This document shows positions 1 through 5,794 of a DNA stretch of 7,646 nt, piece after piece. The DNA is from Caryophanales bacterium UBA970 (GTDB lineage Bacteria > Bacillota_I > Bacilli_A > RFN20 > CAG-826). The DNA lies in assembly GCA_002292805.1 (NCBI GenBank), contig DBCA01000082.1, positions 1 through 7,646 on the forward strand. The letters run 5' to 3'. Every line of letters begins with the position of its first letter. The first letter of the stretch is position 1. The notes under the pieces were generated by a model. That model did not search any database. It was not told where the DNA came from and was given only the letters and a program-made list of their open reading frames with translations. A program made the translations under genes and the position numbers.

Positions 1-1
1 C

Positions 2-847
2 ACCTTATTTAACCGAACTTTTCCTTATCCTTTTTATATCAACGCGATGACGGGTGGTAGTGACCAAGCGGGCAAGTTAAATCTGCGATTTGCGAAGTTG
101 GCGAAACACTTTCAAATCCCGATGGCCACAGGTTCCATCACTGCTGCGATTAAAGATCCTTCTTTATTAAAAACATTTTCTGTGATTCGCGATGTTTATC
201 CCGAAGGCTTTGTGATTGCCAATATTGGAGCGGGTCATCCACTTGCCAACGCCATCAAAGCGATTGGGTTATTGAAGGCTAACGCCTTACAGATTCATGT
301 GAATGCCGTTCAAGAGATAGTGATGCCAGAAGGTGACAAAGATTTTAAAGGATGGTTAGCGTCGATTCAAGCCATTCGTCAAGGCATCCAAGTTCCCTTA
401 ATTGTGAAAGAAGTGGGGTTTGGCATGAGTGCAAAAACCTTCTCTCAATTAACCGCGATTGGAGTTCGTTATGTTGATGTTGCAGGCAAAGGTGGGACTA
501 ATTTTTCCAAGATAGAAAATAACCGACGACAACAAACTCTTCCTACGTTTGATGATTGGGGTCAATCCACAGTAGAATCTTTAATCGCTGCTAAACCATT
601 TACCAACCTCCAAGTCATTGCCAGTGGCGGCGTTCGCCAACCCATGGATGTCATCAAGAGTTTGGTGTTAGGTGCGAAGATGGTGGGGTTATCTGGATAC
701 TTTCTGCATTTAATCAGTAACCATACGGATGAAGAAGCGATTGCAAAAATATCTTCGTTTATCGAAGAACTTAAATTCATCATGTTGCTCTTGGGCAAAT
801 CAACCATCCAAGCATTACCAACCGCTGAGTTCACCTACACCCCATGA
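2..847 (+). CDS. fni: Type 2 isopentenyl-diphosphate delta-isomerase, 5' end cut by window
   Basis: FMN- and NAD(P)H-dependent cytosolic enzyme that interconverts isopentenyl and dimethylallyl diphosphate, the two C5 units for isoprenoids. The reading frame is open to the left edge: the codons before the ATG at 47 read PFYINA and run straight into MTGGS, a conserved Idi2 block, so that ATG is internal. The visible 281 residues lack roughly the first 50-70 of a family length of about 330-350. Family blocks seen in order are MTGGS, ATGS, NIGA, the catalytic and metal-binding stretch QIHVNAVQE followed by MPEGDKDF, VKEVGFG, the flavin-phosphate region DVAGKGGTNF, IEN-RR, FDDWG and ASGGVR. The gene ends in TGA, overlapping the ispA start as ATGA. 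Type 2 isomerase usually accompanies the mevalonate pathway, so mevalonate kinase-type genes may lie just to the left (inference). Identification is secure; only the start is unseen. Confidence 0.95.
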   Translation, partial: TLFNRTFPYPFYINAMTGGSDQAGKLNLRFAKLAKHFQIPMATGSITAAIKDPSLLKTFSVIRDVYPEGFVIANIGAGHPLANAIKAIGLLKANALQIHVNAVQEIVMPEGDKDFKGWLASIQAIRQGIQVPLIVKEVGFGMSAKTFSQLTAIGVRYVDVAGKGGTNFSKIENNRRQQTLPTFDDWGQSTVESLIAAKPFTNLQVIASGGVRQPMDVIKSLVLGAKMVGLSGYFLHLISNHTDEEAIAKISSFIEELKFIMLLLGKSTIQALPTAEFTYTP

Positions 848-1689
848 ACCTCAAAGAAAAGATCGAAGCGTCGTTGCTTCAATTCGTCGAGACCATGCCA
901 GCATCCATCTTAAAAGATGCTGCTATTTACGCGATCAAAGCAGGCGGAAAAAGATTTAGACCGTTGGTGGTCTTAACCTTGATTGAAAGTTATGGCATCG
1001 ATGCCACCCCATACATTGATGTCGCCACGGCGATTGAAATGATTCATCTTTATTCACTGATTCATGATGATTTACCAGCGATGGATAATGACTCGCTTCG
1101 TCATGGAGTACCTACTATTCACCGTCAATTTGATGAGGCAACCGCCATCTTACTTGGAGACGGATTATTAACCAACGCTTTTGAACGCGTGAGCAAAAAC
1201 AAAACCTTAACTGCAATACAAAAGGTAAGTTTAATTGAGTTACTCTCTGTGAATGCAGGCTTACAAGGCATGGTGTATGGCCAGCATTTGGATATCGAGG
1301 CTGAAGGAAAACAAGTTGACGTCAACCATTTAAAGCGTATTAGTGAATTCAAAACTGGCAAATTGATTGAAGCTTCGTTTCGGATGGGTGCCATCATGGC
1401 CTCACCTGCTGACGCCAACCACTGGGGCAAGGTTGGTTTAGACCTTGGGTTGATGTTTCAAATCCAAGACGATGTCTTAGAAGTTACCGTGTCAGTCGAA
1501 CAACTCAAAAAATCCAAATCTGATCTTTTATTAGAAAAAGCGACTTTTGTGAGTCAGTTAGGGTTACAACCGGCAAAAGACATGATTGAAAAACTTTATC
1601 AACAAGTGAAGGTGACCCTATCAAAAATTCAACTAAAGAATCAACTCATCACGGAACTGATCAATAAGATTTATGACCGCCGTTATTAG
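844..1689 (+). CDS. ispA: Polyprenyl (farnesyl/geranylgeranyl) diphosphate synthase
   Basis: Trans-isoprenyl diphosphate synthase that condenses IPP with allylic diphosphates to give C15 or C20 chains. It has 281 residues, slightly short of the usual 290-300. Visible motifs are GGKRFRP (34-40, IPP binding), the first Asp-rich motif DDLPAMD (75-81) with the two-residue insertion of bacterial FPP synthases and Tyr70 five residues before it (a chain-length position), GMVYGQHLD (142-150), KTGKLI (170-175) and the second Asp-rich motif FQIQDDVLE (205-213). That last motif carries Glu where DDxxD is usual, and the Gly that normally follows (VTG) is missing. The start ATG overlaps the fni stop by 4 bp and has no clear Shine-Dalgarno, which points to translational coupling. 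Product length, C15 or C20, cannot be fixed from sequence. The last 29 bp overlap the convergent gene at 1661-2050. Confidence 0.93.
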   Translation: MNLKEKIEASLLQFVETMPASILKDAAIYAIKAGGKRFRPLVVLTLIESYGIDATPYIDVATAIEMIHLYSLIHDDLPAMDNDSLRHGVPTIHRQFDEATAILLGDGLLTNAFERVSKNKTLTAIQKVSLIELLSVNAGLQGMVYGQHLDIEAEGKQVDVNHLKRISEFKTGKLIEASFRMGAIMASPADANHWGKVGLDLGLMFQIQDDVLEVTVSVEQLKKSKSDLLLEKATFVSQLGLQPAKDMIEKLYQQVKVTLSKIQLKNQLITELINKIYDRRY

Positions 1690-2050
1690 CGTCATGAATA
1701 AACTCGTTTTTACCTTTAAATATTCGATCAAAGTTTAATTTTGTTTTTTGCAAGACTTGATTATCAGCCGAGATCAGCGGATGTTTTTCCAACCAACCTT
1801 TCATCGCATTCACGATGGAAACAGGTGGGACAACTGCATAATGCAAATAGGTAAAAGGAATCACAAACGTATTCTTTTGTAAATCTTCATTGCCTTGTTT
1901 ATTCACAATCGCCTCAATGGAATCTAAGGTTAAGCTTTGTAGCCAATCTTTGATTTCATTGTACCGATATTCAAAGATAACATCAGCTAAAAATCGATGC
2001 ATAAGCATCATGGCTTCTTCAGATTCTAATGGGTGAAAATTATGATCCAT
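1661..2050 (-). CDS. Hypothetical 129-residue protein downstream of P-loop kinase
   Basis: I do not recognise a family. The product looks soluble and mostly helical, with no signal peptide, membrane segment or metal-binding pattern. It has a hydrophobic middle (FVIPFTYLHYAVVPPVSIV, about residues 63-81) and an Asn/Gly/His-rich tail. It is probably real: it follows the kinase gene in the same direction with an 11-bp overlap, and it has normal amino-acid composition over its full length. An in-frame TGA lies five codons before the ATG, so the start is that ATG or the internal Met14/Met15 (around 2006-2011). The bases just before the ATG read CCTCC, the opposite of a Shine-Dalgarno, so translation probably depends on ribosomes finishing the kinase gene. 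Its last nine codons and stop are antisense to the end of ispA. A role linked to the kinase is inference only. Confidence 0.7.
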   Translation of the reverse strand: MDHNFHPLESEEAMMLMHRFLADVIFEYRYNEIKDWLQSLTLDSIEAIVNKQGNEDLQKNTFVIPFTYLHYAVVPPVSIVNAMKGWLEKHPLISADNQVLQKTKLNFDRIFKGKNEFIHDANNGGHKSY

Positions 2051-2567
2051 GGAGGTTTTTAATCAGTGCTGTTCCTATGTCTATTGTATCGGTAAAGGTT
2101 TCATTTGTAACTTCGAGGACCTTATAATAATAAGTTTTTTCTGATTCGGTTGGAAATTGATATTGGTCATACATGTTTTTTAATACACCAGTGTCAATTT
2201 TTTTCCACTTTCTTTTTTCATTTCTTTGTTCAATGATCGAGAAATTTGGTTTAACAAAGGCAAAGTAAATAATCGCTGTGTTGGGAAACTGTAAAAGCAA
2301 TCTTCCACGAAGTTCTGGGTTGATGAGGGTGGCGTCAAACGTCACCACATGACCTTCTTTGATTGCTTTTCTTGCACGTTGATAAGCTGTTTCCCAGACT
2401 TGTTTTTCCATCTCCGGACGGAAGATATAATCTTTGTTTAATTCAAAACGAATCTCATCCGTAGAGACCATCACCAAATCAGCTAAATTTTTTTTCAAGC
2501 CACCAATGAGGGTGGATTTACCTGATAAGGGTGGACCGGAAAAGATGCATAGAATCCCCTGCTTCAT
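2040..2567 (-). CDS. P-loop kinase, polynucleotide-kinase-like (AAA_33 type)
   Basis: Predicted cytosolic ATP-dependent phosphotransferase of 175 residues. The Walker A loop is GPPLSGKST (11-19). STDEIR (35-40) and FDAT (77-80) match the substrate-side motifs SxDxIR and DAT common in AAA_33 kinases (relatives of T4 polynucleotide kinase and zeta toxins). The basic lid RNEKRKWKK (115-123) followed by a V-x4-M stretch and FPTESE (138-143) also fits that class. No phosphatase, ligase or nuclease domain is attached. The substrate cannot be read from sequence; a nucleotide, a nucleic acid 5' or 3' end or another small molecule are all possible. The start lies 7 bp after the ywlC stop and has no recognisable Shine-Dalgarno, so it is probably cotranscribed and coupled. 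The 3' end overlaps the following small gene by 11 bp. Kinase fold is confident; biological role is unknown. Confidence 0.85.
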   Translation of the reverse strand: MKQGILCIFSGPPLSGKSTLIGGLKKNLADLVMVSTDEIRFELNKDYIFRPEMEKQVWETAYQRARKAIKEGHVVTFDATLINPELRGRLLLQFPNTAIIYFAFVKPNFSIIEQRNEKRKWKKIDTGVLKNMYDQYQFPTESEKTYYYKVLEVTNETFTDTIDIGTALIKNLHGS

Positions 2568-2574
2568 GATGGCG

Positions 2575-3582
2575 TTATAGTTTAATGGTTTGCGAAGAGG
2601 CTTTTTCTAAGCGATTCATCAATGCCGCACCAATCCCACGACTAGAAAAGGTATGAGTATAAATGGTTTTAATTTTTAAATCATCCAAGGTCCGTAAAGT
2701 GCGATAAAGTGATCGGGCAATAATTTCCAAGGTTAATTGAGGACCAAGCGAGAATGTGTTCATCGACAAGGCCTGTAAGTGTCCACAAATTTCATTACTA
2801 CCCATAAATACAGCTTCTGGGTCGTGTAATTTCTTTAAATACTTCATGATTGCATCGGCGTCCCCATCCAAGATAATCACATCACCAAAAGGTTTGTAAT
2901 GCTGGTATTTCATCCCGGGAGATTTTGGCGCTTTATCCACTTTACTTGTGGAGACCACCACCATGCCTAAGACATTTTCAATCGCTTCAACACTCACCGC
3001 ACCAGGGCGGAGGATGGTAGGAATTTTAGCCGTCATGTCGATCACGGTAGATTCAATACCGTATTCAGGAATACCGCCATCGACAAAAATGCCAACTTTT
3101 CCAAAAAAGTCACGGTAAACAGCTTCAAAGGTGGTGCCGGAAGGTTTACCAGATAAGTTAGCGCTTGGAGCGCACAAAGGAACGCCAGCCGCTTTAATGA
3201 CGTCTCTAGCAAGCGCATCCTTAGGCATTCGAATGGCAACAGTCGCTAGATTAGCGGTGATGATATTTGAAACTGAGGGTGATTTGGGAAGCACCAACGT
3301 CAAAGGGCCAGGCCAAAACGCACCAATCAGTTTTTTAGCATTGGCGTTGACATCGGTGACAAGGGCATCTAATTGACTTAAATCAGCGATGTGAACAATC
3401 AGTGGGTTATCTTGTGGTCTACCTTTGGTGGTAAAGATTTTTTGAATGGCGATGGGGTCATCAATAGACGCACCTAATCCATAGACTGTTTCCGTTGGGA
3501 AAACGATAAGTTCGTGGTTTTCAATCGCCTTTTTAATGAAGTTTTCTTCAAGCAAGGGTTGTTTGATAATCGTGGATTTCAT
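2575..3582 (-). CDS. ywlC: Threonylcarbamoyl-AMP synthase, two-domain Sua5/TsaC2 type
   Basis: Makes L-threonylcarbamoyl-AMP from Thr, bicarbonate and ATP, the first step of t6A37 modification of ANN-decoding tRNAs; TsaB/TsaD/TsaE then transfer the group. The 335-residue length is normal for the two-domain form. The YrdC-type catalytic domain (about 10-205) shows FPTETVYGLG (28-37), KGRP (53-56), WPGPLT (90-95), PSANLSGKPSG (139-149), GIESTV (175-180) and RPGAV (192-196). The linker SPGMKYQHYKP (221-231), which folds over the active site in Sua5 proteins, is followed by a Rossmann-like Sua5 domain ending in GIGAALMNRLEKAS (316-329). It is the first gene of a three-gene minus-strand unit. The ATG has no Shine-Dalgarno, and a TAGAAT -10-like hexamer lies 6 nt upstream, which could mean a leaderless mRNA. 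Start choice is supported because FPTETVYG sits at the usual distance from the N terminus. Confidence 0.95.
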   Translation of the reverse strand: MKSTIIKQPLLEENFIKKAIENHELIVFPTETVYGLGASIDDPIAIQKIFTTKGRPQDNPLIVHIADLSQLDALVTDVNANAKKLIGAFWPGPLTLVLPKSPSVSNIITANLATVAIRMPKDALARDVIKAAGVPLCAPSANLSGKPSGTTFEAVYRDFFGKVGIFVDGGIPEYGIESTVIDMTAKIPTILRPGAVSVEAIENVLGMVVVSTSKVDKAPKSPGMKYQHYKPFGDVIILDGDADAIMKYLKKLHDPEAVFMGSNEICGHLQALSMNTFSLGPQLTLEIIARSLYRTLRTLDDLKIKTIYTHTFSSRGIGAALMNRLEKASSQTIKL

Positions 3583-3630
3583 AGGTTTATTCTATCATTA
3601 TTTACTGGTCCATAGTAAGATAAAAGCAGA
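3583..3630. promoter_or_regulatory. Divergent promoter region between ywlC and the pyruvyl transferase gene
   Basis: Only 48 bp separate two divergent starts, so both promoters must lie here or reach into coding sequence. Minus-strand -10-like hexamer: TAGAAT at 3594-3589, 6 nt before the ywlC ATG. Plus-strand -10-like hexamer: TAAGAT at 3616-3621, 9 nt before the ATG at 3631. I found no convincing -35 for either. An imperfect inverted repeat, TTACTGG (3602-3608) and CCATAGTAA (3610-3618), overlaps the plus-strand hexamer and could be an operator. All assignments are by eye in an AT-rich stretch, where such hexamers arise by chance. Confidence 0.35.
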
Positions 3631-4605
3631 ATGAAAGAACTAAAAAGAATCTTATTGCTTGACCCTTCCATTGCTACTTTTAACATTGGAGATAAGATTA
3701 TTTCCCAATCGGTTCGTGAACATTTAAAACCACTGATTGATTTCAGTTTTGTCATCGAAGCATCTACTCACTTACCGGTAACCATGTATCTAAAAAATAT
3801 TTTTTATAGTTATGATTTTGATTATCGCTTTGTCTGTGGTTCCAATCTCATCCGTGGAAAAATGAATCGATTAGTAAAATTGTGGGACATCAATTTACGA
3901 TCAGCGAGCATTGTTTCTCCATTAATTTTAATTGGCGTTGGTTGGTGGAAAAAAGGTGATTTACCAAACCAATACTCTAAACTTCTTTACTCAAGGCTGC
4001 TTGATAAAAAGATGTTACATTCCGTTCGTGACAATTTCACCCTTTCCCAGTTCCAAGCAATGGGTTTTAAAAACATCATCAACACCGCTTGTCCAACCAT
4101 GTGGAACTTAACCAAAGACCACTGCAAAGATATTCCAAAGTCAAAAGCAAAAGATGTGATCACCACCTTAACAGATTATGATAAAAATCCCGTTGCCGAC
4201 CAACAAATGTTAAATATTTTAAGTAAAAAATACCGAAAAGTATTTCTTTGGTTGCAAGGGGTGAATGACTTTAATTATGCGCATTTACTTCACTTGCCAA
4301 CCAACCTTGAATTGGTCAATCCTAATTTAGAAGATTATGACACCTTGTTAGAAACCCAAGATATCGATTATGTTGGCACTAGACTTCATGCAGGGATTAG
4401 AGCCTTACAAAAAAAACGCAGAACGATTATTTTAGCAGTCGATCATCGTGCGCTTGAAAAGAAGAAAGATTTTAATCTTACCGTGTTAGATCGTCAGGAT
4501 ATCCATTTATTAGAAGGCATGATTGATGATACGTTTAAAACAGACATTCAGTTACCCATTGAAAATATCCAAACGTGGAAGAATCAATTTGCTGATGAAA
4601 AATAA
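3631..4605 (+). CDS. Polysaccharide pyruvyl transferase family protein
   Basis: Predicted cytosolic transferase of the PF04230 (WcaK/AmsJ/CsaB) family, whose members move pyruvate from phosphoenolpyruvate onto sugars of exopolysaccharide or wall polymers. The 324 residues show the family landmarks: FNIGD (17-21) near the N terminus, CGSN (69-72), SVRD (131-134, the usual S-x-RD before a T-x-x-x-L segment), CPTMW (154-158), and the C-terminal GTRLHAG (249-255) with a following AVDHRA (269-274). No signal peptide or membrane segment is visible. There is no polysaccharide gene cluster around it; it sits divergent from ywlC and overlaps thiN downstream by 11 bp. The acceptor is therefore unknown, and some family members may do other chemistry. 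No strong Shine-Dalgarno precedes the ATG (AAAGCAGA only), but the N terminus fits the family. Family assignment is good, function less so. Confidence 0.85.
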   Translation: MKELKRILLLDPSIATFNIGDKIISQSVREHLKPLIDFSFVIEASTHLPVTMYLKNIFYSYDFDYRFVCGSNLIRGKMNRLVKLWDINLRSASIVSPLILIGVGWWKKGDLPNQYSKLLYSRLLDKKMLHSVRDNFTLSQFQAMGFKNIINTACPTMWNLTKDHCKDIPKSKAKDVITTLTDYDKNPVADQQMLNILSKKYRKVFLWLQGVNDFNYAHLLHLPTNLELVNPNLEDYDTLLETQDIDYVGTRLHAGIRALQKKRRTIILAVDHRALEKKKDFNLTVLDRQDIHLLEGMIDDTFKTDIQLPIENIQTWKNQFADEK

Positions 4606-5224
4606 CATGGTCTCAATCCTGCTTTCAAAAACAATAGAAGCAGATTTGCCATTGATTCAAGGCGATGTGATTGGCGTTGATCGTGGTTGTGCGATTGCCT
4701 TAAAAAACAAACTTTCTTTAACCATGGCGATTGGCGATTTTGATTCGCTATCTTCAGCTGATTACGCCTTGCTTAAAAAGAGTGGAATTCCACTAAAAAC
4801 ATTTCCAACGAGTAAAGATAAATCAGATGCAGAACTCGCAATCGATTGGGCGATTCAACAAGGTTATGAAACCTTGATTGTCCTTGGCTTTAGCGGTGGG
4901 CGTTTGGATCACCAACAAGCGTTGATTCAAGCGATATTTAAATACAAACATCCAGGCCTTACATTACAAACACCTGATCAAAGCATTCAATATTTAAGCA
5001 AAGGAATTCATTTGATTCAAATAGAAAAACCATTTCAAGTTTTCTCTATGTTTACCTTCTCGAAAGCAGTTGTGTCATTAAAAGGGGCAACTTACCCCCT
5101 CAACAAAACCACCATCGATGTTGGTTCAATTTACACCTTATCCAATGGGTGGATCAGTCAAGACCCTGCAGAGTTAACGCTTCACGCTGGAGAAATGTTG
5201 CTGTTTCGTTCTCGCTTGTTTTAA
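4595..5224 (+). CDS. thiN: Thiamine pyrophosphokinase
   Basis: Transfers pyrophosphate from ATP to thiamine, giving the cofactor thiamine diphosphate. With the ATG at 4595 the protein has 209 residues, normal for the YloS/ThiN family. Motifs seen are GVDRG (27-31), GDFDS (47-51, metal and nucleotide binding), KDKSDAELA (74-82), GFSGGRLDH (98-106, thiamine pocket) and LSNG (182-185) where most relatives have SNE. The same frame is open to an ATG at 4523, but that adds 24 residues that do not resemble the family and lie inside the preceding gene. ATG 4607 (four codons later) is the main alternative; GGAAGA about 13 nt before 4595 slightly favours the upstream one. The gene overlaps the pyruvyl transferase gene by 11 bp, so the two are probably cotranscribed. 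No TPP riboswitch is possible in that spacing. The 3' end overlaps the convergent DUF998 gene by 51 bp. Confidence 0.93.
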   Translation: MKNNMVSILLSKTIEADLPLIQGDVIGVDRGCAIALKNKLSLTMAIGDFDSLSSADYALLKKSGIPLKTFPTSKDKSDAELAIDWAIQQGYETLIVLGFSGGRLDHQQALIQAIFKYKHPGLTLQTPDQSIQYLSKGIHLIQIEKPFQVFSMFTFSKAVVSLKGATYPLNKTTIDVGSIYTLSNGWISQDPAELTLHAGEMLLFRSRLF

Positions 5225-5794
5225 TTCCAAAACTCCATAACTTGTGAATGTCCAAATGGTGGTGGTTAATAAAATCATCCGTTGAAATATACCGCGAATG
5301 TCTTGGTTATACAAAATAAAAAATCCCGAAAAAACAAAGGCAAACACCAAGAAGAAGAGGTGACGTAGTTTAAGATTGGGATTCTTGGATAAAGCGGCAT
5401 GAACCGTGATGCTAGCAATCGTTAATAAGTTACTTGCATAGGCAATGTAGCGATGAATGATGACAATGGTTTCGTTGGCAGTAAATCCCGTAAGCCCATC
5501 ATAACTGGTAGGAAAGACACCCAGTAACAATGTCATCAACCCATTAGAGAATGTTAGAAAAAACAACCATTTGGGTAACGATGCGGTTTTCAAATAATAA
5601 TAAGAAAAAGCCATGTAAGAAGCCCCACCAAGCATAAATCCACTGGTGAGTATCCAAGCATTGTCTACGCCTTGACCGGCAAGTTCACTCATTGTATGTA
5701 GATAAAAGACATACCCTTGTGGACTAAAAAAATGGGCAATCAAAATCATGCTGACAACAAATAGGTTGGTGTAACGAATCCAAGGAAATAACAT
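5174..5794 (-). CDS. DUF998 family six-helix membrane protein
   Basis: Predicted integral membrane protein of 206 residues with six hydrophobic segments at about 8-23, 46-66, 75-95, 112-134, 144-163 and 168-189. HTMSELAGQG (33-42) after the first helix, VFP (93-95) after the third, His114 at the start of the fourth, and GIFQR (168-172) match the pattern of the DUF998 family (PF06197), whose function is not established. The tail (about 190-206) is basic and polar, probably cytoplasmic. The start ATG shares its A with the fabV stop (TAATG), and AGAGGA lies 9 nt upstream, so the gene is translationally coupled to fabV. This suggests, without proving, a membrane- or lipid-related role. The last 51 bp are antisense to the end of thiN, yet both C termini look native. 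Confidence 0.85.
   Translation of the reverse strand: MLFPWIRYTNLFVVSMILIAHFFSPQGYVFYLHTMSELAGQGVDNAWILTSGFMLGGASYMAFSYYYLKTASLPKWLFFLTFSNGLMTLLLGVFPTSYDGLTGFTANETIVIIHRYIAYASNLLTIASITVHAALSKNPNLKLRHLFFLVFAFVFSGFFILYNQDIRGIFQRMILLTTTIWTFTSYGVLELKQARTKQQHFSSVKR

Noticed and set aside
47..49. ATG as start of the IPP isomerase gene
   Set aside because: It lies within the conserved INAMTGGS block, and the frame is open with family-like residues (PFYINA) to the window edge.
131..160. GSI in place of the GSQ often seen in type 2 IPP isomerases
   Set aside because: This position varies among Gram-positive relatives, and all catalytic blocks are intact.
562..834. Minus-strand open frame inside the IPP isomerase gene
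   Set aside because: Antisense to conserved flavin-binding sequence; no promoter, ribosome site or recognisable product.
2040..2567. Zeta/PezT toxin of a toxin-antitoxin pair with the 129-residue protein
   Set aside because: The kinase is much shorter than zeta toxins and sits in a housekeeping operon. The partner is downstream, larger than epsilon antitoxins and not similar to them by eye.
3131..3376. Plus-strand open frame inside ywlC
   Set aside because: Antisense shadow of the catalytic domain, without a start context or family features.
4523..4594. Upstream ATG giving a 233-residue thiamine pyrophosphokinase
   Set aside because: The extra 24 residues overlap the preceding gene by 83 bp and do not match the family; ATG 4595 gives a normal length.
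4523..4606. TPP riboswitch ahead of thiN
   Set aside because: There is no non-coding space before thiN, and no THI-box-like sequence is evident.
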